From NCBI GenBank assembly GCA_021776615.1, contig JAJFFO010000007.1, positions 403,608 through 467,607 on the forward strand: a DNA stretch of 64,000 nucleotides, in the 5' to 3' direction. Source of the DNA: Robiginitomaculum sp. (GTDB lineage Bacteria > Pseudomonadota > Alphaproteobacteria > Caulobacterales > Maricaulaceae). Shown piece after piece: positions 25,323 to 33,976 of the stretch. A program made the translations under genes and the position numbers. Below the pieces are notes generated by a model. It saw only the letters and a list, made by a program, of their open reading frames with translations. It searched no databases and had not been told where the DNA came from. How positions within the stretch are numbered: the first letter of the stretch is position 1; every line of letters starts with the position of its first letter.

Positions 25323-27899
25323 TCACCCAAACTTAGTAATTTTGCGCTTGGCGCTAACCGCGCCAATAATAGCCGATTTTAAGGCGCTGGAATTGACCGG
25401 TTTGGTCAAATAATCATCCATACCACTTTGCAAGCAATCTTCTTTGCTGCCGATCAATACCGCCGCCGTAACGCCAATAATGGGGATGTTGCAATGGGGT
25501 GGTGGCAATTTTCTGATTTTTCTTGTCGCCACATCCCCGTTCATAATCGGCATCTGCCTGTCCATAAGTACCACGTCAAAATGGCGCTGCTGTATGGCTT
25601 CAACTGCGGCGGCGCCGTCTTCCACAACCTCAATTTGCGCGACCTGATTGTTCAGCATGGCGCACAATAAAAGCGCATTGGCCGGATTATCCTCAGCCAC
25701 AAGAATGCGCAGCACCGACAGTTCTTTTTTGGTGCGTTCAATTGGGTCGATCAGGGGCGGCATTTGGGCAGGTTCCAGCCCGGTATTTACCACGCCCCCT
25801 GCCTCGAGCGGCAAGTTGACAATAAATTCTGCGCCCTCGCCCAATTGCGAAACAAGCACAATATTGCCGCCCATTTCCTCAACAATCTTCTGGCAGATAG
25901 CCAGACCAAGCCCGGTGCCGCCATAAGGGCGCGCGTGTGAATTATCGACCTGGCGAAAACTTTCAAAAACCATCGACTGCTGATCCGCCGCAATGCCGAT
26001 CCCGCTGTCTTTAACCGCAATGACCACACCTTGCTCATCAGACGCCTTTACCGTTAGGCCAACCTCACCCCGATGAGTAAATTTAATAGCATTGGAAAGC
26101 AGGTTGGAGACAATCTGGCGTATAAATCTCTCATTGCAAAGATATTCGCCCATCTTGCGGTCAACAATAACGTTATATTTGAGCCCCTTATCTTCGGCTG
26201 GATTACGCCAAAGTTCCGCAACGTCCAGCGCACATTCGGCAATATCCAATGGTTTTTGGTCTGTATGGACTCGGCCCGCCTCCAATTTGGATAGATCAAG
26301 CATATCGGTGAGGATTTGCAGCAAATTCTGACCAGACGCGTTTATAATCTCCACATAGTCGCGGCTTTGGTCGTTAATTTCCTTAGCCTCCAATATCACG
26401 TCAGTCAGCCCGATAATCGCATTAAGCGGCGTTCGAACCTCGTGGCTGGTAGTGGCCAATAATTCTGTTTTAATCTGACTGGCTTGAGCGAGATCAGCAT
26501 TGGTAATGAGCAATTCCGCATTCAAGCTTTGCGTAATCTTAAAACTCTTGCGGATAATATATACATTCCAACCGAGAAAGCTCAAAATGGTCATTATGAT
26601 GATGGCGGCGGTAATCATGCGCGTCTGCGTGTTTTGCCGCTCCGCTTTTGCAAGGGCGATATCGCTCTCAAGCTTGGTATTGCGCAACTGTTCAATCTCA
26701 ACTTCTTTTTGGGCAATTTCAAATTCGGTGCGTAGCAGCGCCGTATTTACATCGCTCACCAGTAAATCCGCTGCATCCTCCAGTCGCTTGAACGCAATCT
26801 GATGGGTTAGGGCTTTTGGATACTCGCCCAGTTTTTGGTAAATTTTGGCTGCAGTTTCGTGATTTCCCCTAAACTCTATCGGGGTGTCTTGGATATCCAG
26901 ATCGCCAAAACTTCGTTCAATACTTATCCGCGCTGATTGCAAATTATTTTTTCTAAACTCGATTTCGGCCTTGGTGCCATAGACCTGCCAAAGCTTTTCC
27001 TGCTCATTATATTCCTCACTAATTTTCAGCGCTGCTGTTACGTATTTTTGCGCCGCTTCAATATCGTCGCGCGCCAATTCCAGTTTCGCCAACTCACCCA
27101 AAATAAATTGCCGCTCCTTGGGGATGTCAAGCTCAACCTGATAGGTTAGGGCCTGCTCCAGACAATCATGTGCTTCATCATACTGCCTCAATCCCAGATA
27201 AGCCTTGGAAACATTTCGGGCGGCGTTGTAATGAAACAAAGGATAAAACCGCTCATAGGAAATTGCACTTGCACGTTGGCTGTAGACAATCGCTTTTTCA
27301 TATTGGCGAGCGTCGGTATGTAGAGTTGAAATCTCATGCAGAGACATGATCTGCCCGGTCAGCGAGCGCTGCAAGTCTGCCCGGTCACCATTTTTATATA
27401 TTTCAAAAGCCACCTGATAGTCCTCAAGCGCCTGGCCAAAATGCCCGGCACCGCGACTAATCACGCCCCGCCAGCGGATAAGGTCAGCCATCAAATAAGA
27501 AGCAGGGTCCACCGGGTAGCTTAACGCCCGGTTCAGTTCAATAAGCGCTTCGTCAAATCGATGCGCGTCATGCAACGCCCTTGCTTGCAATCTGATAACC
27601 TCAATCATAACCTCAAAGGAGCGCGAAGAAACCGGTAGCGAGCGCGCATAGTCTTCAACCGATTTTGCCATGGCGATGCCGCCCCCATTGGGCTGGTTGA
27701 GCGCGTCATAAACCTCCGCCAACTTCTCCTCGAGCAATTGCATTTGCGGGTTTTGAGCGCCGGTCGGGTCTTGAGCGCCGGTCGACTCTTGAGCGTTGAC
27801 CAAGCGTGGTGTCAAACACAAAAGAATCAGCAAAATGCTCATTATGATGATGCGGGTATTATCCCGGATATTATCGCCGGGTGGACGGTAGCTGATCAT
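25323..27899 (-). CDS. Hybrid histidine kinase with periplasmic TPR sensor
   Basis: An 858-residue sensor kinase. A signal-type helix (MSILLILLCLTPRLVNAQ, residues ~20-37) is followed by three copies of a short TGAQ-containing repeat. A long TPR-like helical region (~60-420) is next: EALIELNRALSYPVDPASYL; AYLGLRQYDEAHDCLEQAL. A coiled coil, one membrane helix (~434-455) and a second coiled coil lead to HisKA with the phospho-His in ATTSHEVRTPLNAIIG. HATPase boxes are NLLSNAIKFTH, DSGIGI and GGTGLGLAI. The C-terminal receiver has its Asp in VVLMDRQMP and Lys in YLTKPV. The TPR region probably senses a periplasmic protein. No output regulator gene is adjacent. Confidence 0.92.
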   Translation of the reverse strand: MISYRPPGDNIRDNTRIIIMSILLILLCLTPRLVNAQESTGAQDPTGAQNPQMQLLEEKLAEVYDALNQPNGGGIAMAKSVEDYARSLPVSSRSFEVMIEVIRLQARALHDAHRFDEALIELNRALSYPVDPASYLMADLIRWRGVISRGAGHFGQALEDYQVAFEIYKNGDRADLQRSLTGQIMSLHEISTLHTDARQYEKAIVYSQRASAISYERFYPLFHYNAARNVSKAYLGLRQYDEAHDCLEQALTYQVELDIPKERQFILGELAKLELARDDIEAAQKYVTAALKISEEYNEQEKLWQVYGTKAEIEFRKNNLQSARISIERSFGDLDIQDTPIEFRGNHETAAKIYQKLGEYPKALTHQIAFKRLEDAADLLVSDVNTALLRTEFEIAQKEVEIEQLRNTKLESDIALAKAERQNTQTRMITAAIIIMTILSFLGWNVYIIRKSFKITQSLNAELLITNADLAQASQIKTELLATTSHEVRTPLNAIIGLTDVILEAKEINDQSRDYVEIINASGQNLLQILTDMLDLSKLEAGRVHTDQKPLDIAECALDVAELWRNPAEDKGLKYNVIVDRKMGEYLCNERFIRQIVSNLLSNAIKFTHRGEVGLTVKASDEQGVVIAVKDSGIGIAADQQSMVFESFRQVDNSHARPYGGTGLGLAICQKIVEEMGGNIVLVSQLGEGAEFIVNLPLEAGGVVNTGLEPAQMPPLIDPIERTKKELSVLRILVAEDNPANALLLCAMLNNQVAQIEVVEDGAAAVEAIQQRHFDVVLMDRQMPIMNGDVATRKIRKLPPPHCNIPIIGVTAAVLIGSKEDCLQSGMDDYLTKPVNSSALKSAIIGAVSAKRKITKFG

Positions 27900-27997
27900 T
27901 TTTTAAACCCGATTACGAAAATTACTTCTCATGCAAAACACATATCTTTATGCACTTCTGTGATTCCAGACAGTATTGCACTAATTTCACCTTATAA

Positions 27998-28042
27998 CTG
28001 GAATCCTTCTTATTTACAGTCATGCGCTGAGAAGGATTTCAG
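27998..28042. promoter_or_regulatory. 13-bp inverted repeat between the hybrid kinase and ribokinase genes
   Basis: CTGGAATCCTTCT (27998-28010) and AGAAGGATTTCAG (28030-28042) are reverse complements with one mismatch and a 19-base spacer. They lie in the 291-base divergent gap between the kinase (minus) and ribokinase (plus). This could be an operator for a dimer or an RNA hairpin. A TTGACA at 28067-28072 lies downstream and could be part of the ribokinase promoter. Confidence 0.4.
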
Positions 28043-28190
28043 TTGACTATATGTTGCGCCAATTTTGACACCCCCTAATATGTCTCTTTTTTAATTGGTA
28101 GTGCCCATAAGGCCTGCAAAAATCAAAGTGCCCCCATGGACAAATTACCAAGAGCCAATTTAACGGGGGCCGCGAAGCGATGGAAAGACG

Positions 28191-29138
28191 ATGACAAAAT
28201 TGCACATGTCAGAAAAATCAAAAATAGTCATCATTGGCAGCATTAATGGCGACATTTCCTTTTTCGTAAAAGATTTCCCCGCCCCCAATGAGACGATTTT
28301 GGCCAAAAACAGCCTGCTAACCACTGGCGGTAAGGGTCTGAACCAAGCGGTGGCGGCGGCGCGCGCCGGGGCGCAAACCGTTATGATTGGCTGTGTTGGC
28401 GATGATCTGTTTGGGCAAAAGGCCGTGGATTATCTAAAGCAAAACCACATTGCCATTAATACGCTGAAAACCGTGCCAAACACGCCTACGGGAAGTGCAG
28501 GCATATTGGTCAGTGATGCGGGCGATAATATGATCGCCGTCTCGCCGGGGGCCAATGCCGATCTGTTGCCCGCCGATATCATCGCCCGCAAAACCGAGAT
28601 TGAAGCGGCGAACATGCTGGTCGTGCAAATGGAAATTCCGCCCGACACGGTAAAGTGCGCCCTGCAAATCGCCGCCAATGCCGGTGTGCCAACACTGTTC
28701 AACCCCGCCCCGGCAACGGCGCAAAGCCAAGCACTGATCGCCTTTGCCGATATTGTCAGCCCCAATGAGAGCGAGACCGAAACCATTACCGGCATTTATC
28801 CGCGCGACGGCGCTTCCGCCCTTGCCGCCGCCAAGCAGCTTTGCGCCCTTGGAGCAAAATCGGTAGTGATCACCATGGGCGAAGCCGGGTATTTCACCTA
28901 CGCGCAAGACGATAATAATGGCGAATTGTGCCAAGCCTTCGCGGTAGGGGCCATTGACCCCACCGGAGCGGGCGATGTGTTTAACGGGGTTTTAGCCCGT
29001 GCGCTGGCGGGCGGCATAGCCTTGCCAGAGGCCGCACGCACGGCCTCGGCCGCCGCCGCTTTGTCAGTGACCAAAGCTGGTGCCGAGGGTGCGGCGCCGG
29101 ATTGGTCACAAATCAGGGATTTCCTTCGACAGCAATAA
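28191..29138 (+). CDS. rbsK: Ribokinase (PfkB family sugar kinase)
   Basis: A 315-residue PfkB-type kinase that would phosphorylate ribose (or a similar sugar) at O5. The first PfkB signature is TTGGKGLNQAVAAARAGAQTVMIGCVGDD. The second is DPTGAGDVFNGVLARAL, with the catalytic Asp in GAGD. SINGDISFFVKDFPAPNET at the start matches the ribokinase substrate lid. The ATG at 28191 has GGAAAG upstream; the Met at residue 6 is an alternative. No ribose transporter or pentose genes are adjacent, so the sugar is not certain. Confidence 0.88.
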   Translation: MTKLHMSEKSKIVIIGSINGDISFFVKDFPAPNETILAKNSLLTTGGKGLNQAVAAARAGAQTVMIGCVGDDLFGQKAVDYLKQNHIAINTLKTVPNTPTGSAGILVSDAGDNMIAVSPGANADLLPADIIARKTEIEAANMLVVQMEIPPDTVKCALQIAANAGVPTLFNPAPATAQSQALIAFADIVSPNESETETITGIYPRDGASALAAAKQLCALGAKSVVITMGEAGYFTYAQDDNNGELCQAFAVGAIDPTGAGDVFNGVLARALAGGIALPEAARTASAAAALSVTKAGAEGAAPDWSQIRDFLRQQ

Positions 29139-29152
29139 CGCCTTGTCACCGC

Positions 29153-29168
29153 GTCGCATTTATGCGAC
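29153..29168. promoter_or_regulatory. Perfect palindrome upstream of blaI, probable BlaI-type operator
   Basis: GTCGCAT-TT-ATGCGAC is a perfect 7-bp-arm palindrome, 34 bases before the ATG of the BlaI-type repressor. A further half-site GTCGCA lies at 29173-29178. BlaI/MecI repressors bind such dyads and repress their own operon; assignment to this protein is inference. Confidence 0.6.
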
Positions 29169-29202
29169 AAGCGTCGCACTTGATCAAAAACCGGCGGCAC
29201 TT

Positions 29203-29589
29203 ATGGCAAAACCTTCAGAATTTGAACTCAAACTGCTGCGCCATCTTTGGCGGACACGGCGATTGAGCGCGCGAGAAATCCACGAAGCCAGCCAACAACA
29301 GACGCAATGGTCATATTCGGCCACCCGCAAAACTCTGGACCGCATGGTTGATAAAGGCCTGATCAGTATCGAATTGGTGCACGGCATAAAAACCTTCGCG
29401 GCGACGCACTCGAAACTGGAGACTTTGGCTGGCTTGATCAGCGATTTTGCCCGCAATGTGCTGGACACCGATGCGCCATTGCCTGCGGCCACCTTTGCGC
29501 AAAGCAAAATTATTGATCCGGGCGAAATTGAAGCGTTGGAAGCGCTTTTGGAAAAGTTTGACGATGCGGATGCGGGCGAAAATTCATGA
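29203..29589 (+). CDS. BlaI/MecI/CopY family repressor
   Basis: A 128-residue winged-helix repressor. The ATG at 29203 is taken because the family begins a few residues before the helix PSEFELKLLRHLWRTRRLSAREIHEAS; a longer frame runs back into rbsK. The recognition region SYSATRKTLDRMVDKGLISIELV and the wing with GIKTFAAT fit BlaI. The C-terminal helix (ALEALLEKFDD) serves dimerisation. In the classical system a membrane M56 protease cleaves the repressor; here such a protease gene overlaps the stop codon (ATGA). The dyad at 29153-29168 is the likely operator. Confidence 0.92.
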   Translation: MAKPSEFELKLLRHLWRTRRLSAREIHEASQQQTQWSYSATRKTLDRMVDKGLISIELVHGIKTFAATHSKLETLAGLISDFARNVLDTDAPLPAATFAQSKIIDPGEIEALEALLEKFDDADAGENS

Positions 29590-31256
29590 GCATTTTCCCG
29601 CCTTTGCCACTTATTATCATTGTTGTTTTTCTGCTGCCTTTGCTGTGTAGCGCCTTAATCTATGGGCCTTTAGCTTATCTTCGCACCCGGCAGGCCGATC
29701 GTAGCTTTGGCGACGGGCAGGAAAAACTAATCCTCGCGGCCATGCTTGCCCCGGTGGTCATTGGTTTGGCCGGGCTTATCGGCGCGCCATTTATCCCTGC
29801 TGCAGTGCAAGTCCTGCCGCTAATGCCGTCACTGGAAGTTTTGACCATAGCAACCGGCCCGGCCATGGACAGCAATGCGGCATTGCCCCTCGGCCCCGGC
29901 TTTAGCTGGACACACAGTTTGGCGCTGGCCTTCGCGATCTTGTATGGCGCTATACTGGCACTGAAAATATGGCGGTTTTTTAGCGCGCAGCGGCACATGC
30001 AAAGCATTCTCCAGCGCGCCACAGATGTCAGCAGCTTTTTGGGCAAGGGCGTGATGATCACCGAACAGCGCCTTTCGCCCTTTGTCAGCCTCGGCGGCAA
30101 AGTGGTTTTGCCACGGGTGTTGATGAATACCCTGACCAATGCGCAAATAAGCCTGATCATCAAGCATGAAAGCGCGCATTTACAACGGCGCGATCCGGCG
30201 TTTTTTCTACTAATGGCCTGGGCTGAAATGCTGTTATGGATCAATCCGCTTATGGCCCGGCAGGTAAAAAACTGCCGCTTCGCCGCCGAACTGGCCTGCG
30301 ACGCCGCCGTAATTACCGCTTTACCGAAAATGCGAAAAGCCTACGCCCACTCGCTGGTATTGGCTTTGAAACATACCGCCGGAAACGCATTGCAGTGCGC
30401 TCCGGCGGTCTTCTCGACCCGGAATAAAGGAGAATACCGAATGAGAATTGGACAGATTATGCAAAAATCGACCGCACCGCGCAAGCGCGTTGGAAAATCG
30501 CTGGCCATGGCCTTACTGGTTTTGCTGATACCGTTTTGTGCCTTGCAATTGGCCTATGCCAGCAGTGAACAACGCACACCAATTACCGTACTGGCGCAAA
30601 CCCCAACTCCAGTTCCGCCATTGGAATCGGCCCCAGTGCCGGTAATAGTTTCGGCACCAGTCCCAACTCCAGCCTTGGAACCAACTCCAGCCTTGGAACC
30701 AACCCCAGCCTTGGAACCAAATCCGGCACCGGCACCCAAACCTGTGGCAGTGACTGCCCCCATAACTGCGTCCAGCCCCGTCACGCCGACTACCAATACG
30801 CCGATTATCGCCGCGCTTATGCCGGTTAAGCCGGTACATGGGCGACTCACTAGCAGTTTTGGCAAGCGCCAAGACCCGTTTTCAAAAAACAAACGCTTCC
30901 ATAGAGGTGTCGATATTGCTGCCCGGTCCGGCACACCGATTGTGTCCCCTGCCGCCGGGCGTGTGTCACGCATTGAGAAAAGCCAGAAAGGCTATGGCAA
31001 TCTTCTTGAAATTGACCATGGCGACGGACTGATTACCCGCTATGGGCAATTGTTGAAAATTGACGTCAACCAGGGCCAAAAAATCAATGCCGGACAACAC
31101 ATTGCCCGCGTCGGCTCTACCGGGCGCTCGACCGCGCCGCATTTGCATTTGGAAGTTCTCAAAGACGGCGAGCCAATCGACCCGGCGACGATGATAAAAT
31201 TACCAGCCCCGGCCCGCAAACCCGCGCCGGCTGCTGCGCCCGCCATCCAAAAGTAA
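29586..31256 (+). CDS. M56 (BlaR1-like) membrane protease fused to M23 peptidoglycan endopeptidase domain
   Basis: A 556-residue fusion. Residues ~1-320 are a BlaR1/MecR1-type M56 gluzincin with membrane helices near residues 5-28, 47-70, 110-130 and 300-320. The zinc motif HESAH (HExxH) is near residue 194, followed by the third-ligand region ELACDAAV. After the last helix comes a Pro-rich periplasmic linker with three 18-bp repeats (PTPALE). Residues ~415-535 form an M23/LytM domain: SFGKRQDPF...HRGVDIAARSGTPIVSPAAG and HLHLEV with intact HxxxD and HxH ligands. Classical BlaR1 carries a penicillin-binding sensor at this place. The gene starts inside the BlaI stop codon (ATGA), so the two are translationally coupled. 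Confidence 0.92.
   Translation: MSIFPPLPLIIIVVFLLPLLCSALIYGPLAYLRTRQADRSFGDGQEKLILAAMLAPVVIGLAGLIGAPFIPAAVQVLPLMPSLEVLTIATGPAMDSNAALPLGPGFSWTHSLALAFAILYGAILALKIWRFFSAQRHMQSILQRATDVSSFLGKGVMITEQRLSPFVSLGGKVVLPRVLMNTLTNAQISLIIKHESAHLQRRDPAFFLLMAWAEMLLWINPLMARQVKNCRFAAELACDAAVITALPKMRKAYAHSLVLALKHTAGNALQCAPAVFSTRNKGEYRMRIGQIMQKSTAPRKRVGKSLAMALLVLLIPFCALQLAYASSEQRTPITVLAQTPTPVPPLESAPVPVIVSAPVPTPALEPTPALEPTPALEPNPAPAPKPVAVTAPITASSPVTPTTNTPIIAALMPVKPVHGRLTSSFGKRQDPFSKNKRFHRGVDIAARSGTPIVSPAAGRVSRIEKSQKGYGNLLEIDHGDGLITRYGQLLKIDVNQGQKINAGQHIARVGSTGRSTAPHLHLEVLKDGEPIDPATMIKLPAPARKPAPAAAPAIQK
30661..30716 (+). repeat. 18-bp tandem repeat in the M56-M23 linker
   Basis: Three head-to-tail copies of CCAACTCCAGCCTTGGAA (the third with small changes) encode PTPALE repeats in the periplasmic linker. 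Copy number may vary between strains without breaking the frame. Confidence 0.8.
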
Positions 31257-31268
31257 CACGGGGCCTAG

Positions 31269-31292
31269 GTCCTGACCCCCAAGGGTCAGGAC
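31269..31292 (+). terminator. 10-bp perfect hairpin after the M56-M23 gene
   Basis: GTCCTGACCC / GGGTCAGGAC with loop CCAA, 13 bases after the stop codon. The downstream T-run is weak (CCTTGTTAT), so termination may be partial. The sequence is related to the palindrome at 40831-40865, so it may instead be a dispersed repeat. Confidence 0.55.
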
Positions 31293-31414
31293 GCCTTGTT
31301 ATCAGCACCCGAAATTATCGCGCCTTACTGCATAATTTTTCTTCACGGGGGTTGGATTTGCGCCGTAAGCATGTGCCATTAAGGTTCGTGCCATAAGACG
31401 CAAGGACGCCCCCA

Positions 31415-32653
31415 ATGGGTTTATCGGGTAGATATTTTTCAACGCAATCCGGGGTGGTATTGTCGTCCACCATTGGTACGGCCATTGGTATTACCTCGAC
31501 CATTATTGCGGTTTTGGGTTTGGTGTTGGTGCCGATCTCGGAAGAGTTTGGCCTGCCACGTTCCAGCATTTCCTTCGTCTTCTTTATTCTGGCCATTGCT
31601 GCCGCGTTTATCTATCCGGTGATCGGCGCTCTGGCCGATAAATATGGCGCGCGCCGGGTCATCCTGATCGGCCATTTATTGTTTGTAACTTCGCTTTTTG
31701 CGCTGTCGCTGACCCGCAATCTGGTCGAGTTTTATATCGCCTTTATCTTCATTGGTCTTTCGGGTTCAGTATTGGGCCCGATCCTGTTTACCAAAATCAT
31801 TGCTGGTTGGTTTGATCGTTATCGCGGTTTGTTTTTGGGCATTATTAGCGGCGTCGGCTATGGGCTTGGCAGCACTTTAATGCCGCTGTTTGCGGTCGCC
31901 ATATTGGCTGATCATGATTGGCGCTTCACCTACCAAGCCATTGCGCTTCTGGTATTGCTGCTGGGTCTGCCGCCGCTTGTCTTACTATTGCGCAATCCGC
32001 CAGAACCGCCGCCGGTAAAAACCTATATGCGCGTCGAAGGGGTTCAAGGCACGCCCGGCCTGACCCTGCCAGAAGCAGCGAAAACCCGGGTCTTTTGGAT
32101 GGTATTGTTGGCCATCTCCATCTGTTCGGGATGCCTGTTGGCGGTGTTTACCCACATCGTGCCGATTTTGATGGATCGGGGCATGAAAGTGGCCGAGGCC
32201 ACCAGCGTGCTTTCCATCTTCGCTTTGTTTACCGTCTTTGGACAAATTGGCACCGGTTATTTATTGGATATTTTCCGCCGCCCCAAATTAATAGCGCCAT
32301 TCTTTTTTATTCCGGTGCTCGGCCTGCCACTTCTGCTATTGTCAACCAACACGCCGTCTTTGCTACTCGCGGGCGCGCTTATGGGCCTTGGCATGGGCAC
32401 CGAATTCGGCCTGCTGCCGTTTTGTCTGTCGCGCTATTTTGGCCTCAAAGCCTATGGCAAAATCTCCGGTCTGGTTTATGGCGTTATCGCCCTGACCAAC
32501 GGCTTTTTCCCGGTACTGATGGATGTAATTTTCGATCTCAGCGGCAGTTATAACATCGCCATAAATATCGTCATTCTGGTGATGATAAGTGGAACGCTGA
32601 TCATCGCTTTGTTGCCAAATTTTGCCTCGATTGCCAAACGTTATATGGCATAA
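31415..32653 (+). CDS. MFS transporter (oxalate/formate or monocarboxylate-like)
   Basis: A 412-residue major facilitator with twelve predicted membrane helices. The loop 2-3 signature is GALADKYGARRVIL and the equivalent second-half loop is FGQIGTGYLLDIFRRPKL. The first helix region with ITSTIIAVLGLVLVPISEEFGLPRSSISFVFF resembles the OFA/monocarboxylate-type subfamily. Loop 6-7 (PPEPPPVKTYMRVEGVQG) is cytoplasmic. Substrate not determinable. It is separated from the RND genes by about 195 bases that include a palindromic operator candidate. Confidence 0.88.
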   Translation: MGLSGRYFSTQSGVVLSSTIGTAIGITSTIIAVLGLVLVPISEEFGLPRSSISFVFFILAIAAAFIYPVIGALADKYGARRVILIGHLLFVTSLFALSLTRNLVEFYIAFIFIGLSGSVLGPILFTKIIAGWFDRYRGLFLGIISGVGYGLGSTLMPLFAVAILADHDWRFTYQAIALLVLLLGLPPLVLLLRNPPEPPPVKTYMRVEGVQGTPGLTLPEAAKTRVFWMVLLAISICSGCLLAVFTHIVPILMDRGMKVAEATSVLSIFALFTVFGQIGTGYLLDIFRRPKLIAPFFFIPVLGLPLLLLSTNTPSLLLAGALMGLGMGTEFGLLPFCLSRYFGLKAYGKISGLVYGVIALTNGFFPVLMDVIFDLSGSYNIAINIVILVMISGTLIIALLPNFASIAKRYMA

Positions 32654-32742
32654 TCGCCCATTGACGGTCGAAAAATTCAGACGAAACATCCTAGACTTTT
32701 CAGTCGATAAGAATCTTTACTGTTTCATGAAATTTATCCAAC

Positions 32743-32761
32743 AAGTGAACGAGGTTCACTT
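32743..32761. promoter_or_regulatory. Perfect palindrome upstream of the RND efflux operon, probable TetR-type operator
   Basis: AAGTGAAC-GAG-GTTCACTT: 8-bp perfect arms around three bases, 87 bases before the adaptor start. Size and form fit a TetR/AcrR-type operator, a class that often controls RND pumps. No regulator gene is adjacent, so the cognate protein would be encoded elsewhere. Confidence 0.6.
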
Positions 32762-32848
32762 TTCAAGCACCTCTCCATACTCTATAGCAATAGTAATATT
32801 CGAAAAGGCTCGGCAGCCCTCACACTTAAAGCAAGGAAGACTAGTGCG

Positions 32849-33976
32849 ATGATCAAGGCCCGCTTAGTGGTTTATGCGTCGCTTGCCCTGATCGGCGCCG
32901 TTTTATTGTGTGCTGTATTTTGGGACGCGAATGCGCAATCAGAGCGCACGGATGCGCCACCGATCCGGGTTTTTGCCCAGCGCGTGGTGGCATTGCCGGG
33001 CACCACTATTCCCACCGGCTATGCAGGCATAATCAATGCGCGCCGGACCAGCGCATTGGGGTTTGAGCGCGGCGGGCTGGTGGTCAATATGAGCGCTGAC
33101 CTCGGGCAAATTGTGCAAAAGGGTCAGGTGCTGGCGCAATTGGATACGCGCGCGCAAAACGCCGACCTTCTGGCCGCCCGGGCGAATGTGCTGCAAGTTG
33201 AAGCGCAGCGCAAAATCGCAGAATCGACCATGAAACGCCAACAGGCTTTGTTGGAAAAAGGTCATATTTCAGCGCAGCGACTTGAGGAAATCAGCGCCAA
33301 TTTGGTTGCCGCTGCAGCCGCGAAAGGCGTCGCGCAGGCGCAAGTGAAAACCTTGCAGGCGCGCTTGGCTTTATCGAAAATCATCGCCCCTTATGACGGC
33401 ATTATTGCCGAGCGCTACATTGATGAAGGATCCATCGCTTCGCCCGGTTCCCCGGTTTTTTCCCTTATTGAAAACCATGTGTTGGAAATTCGCATTGGAT
33501 TGCCTGCCGAACGCGCCGCCGATTTAACCATCGGTGAAGTGTTTGATTTTTCCACCGTCGGCCAAACCTTTCAGGCACGCCTGCGCGGGTTTAGCGGTAC
33601 GGTGGATCGCGCCACGCAGACCGTGAGCGCAGCCTTTGATCTTGTCGTGCCAGAAGCCGCCTTGGTGCCCGGCCAAACCGCGCGGCTGGAATTATCGGTT
33701 TCGCTTGATCAAAGCGGGTTTTGGGTGCCCCTGGGTGCCCTGCGCGAAGACCGCCGTGGCTTATGGTCGTTATTCGCTTTGGATGAAAGCCCCCAACAAA
33801 GCGGCACTTACACCTTATCGCCGCGCCTGGTCGAGGTGCTGTATGCGGGGGCTGACCGGGTTTATGTACGCGGGCCAATTGAAGAAGACACGCTGATCCT
33901 CTCCGGTGGCAATCATACCGTAGCCAGCGGCATGCGGGTGGTGCCGATCATTGCTGCCAATACCGGGCAACCATGA
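32849..33976 (+). CDS. RND efflux periplasmic adaptor (HlyD/AcrA family)
   Basis: A 375-residue membrane-fusion protein. One N-terminal membrane anchor (residues ~4-24, LVVYASLALIGAVLLCAVFW) precedes the periplasmic part. The lipoyl half-motifs are LGFERGGLVVNMSADLGQIVQKGQVLAQLD and LSKIIAPYDGIIAERYIDEGSIASPGSPVFSL, flanking a helical hairpin (residues ~95-165). A beta-barrel and membrane-proximal domain follow. It links the inner-membrane pump to an outer-membrane channel. It overlaps the permease gene by four bases (ATGA). No outer-membrane factor gene is nearby. Confidence 0.93.
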   Translation: MIKARLVVYASLALIGAVLLCAVFWDANAQSERTDAPPIRVFAQRVVALPGTTIPTGYAGIINARRTSALGFERGGLVVNMSADLGQIVQKGQVLAQLDTRAQNADLLAARANVLQVEAQRKIAESTMKRQQALLEKGHISAQRLEEISANLVAAAAAKGVAQAQVKTLQARLALSKIIAPYDGIIAERYIDEGSIASPGSPVFSLIENHVLEIRIGLPAERAADLTIGEVFDFSTVGQTFQARLRGFSGTVDRATQTVSAAFDLVVPEAALVPGQTARLELSVSLDQSGFWVPLGALREDRRGLWSLFALDESPQQSGTYTLSPRLVEVLYAGADRVYVRGPIEEDTLILSGGNHTVASGMRVVPIIAANTGQP

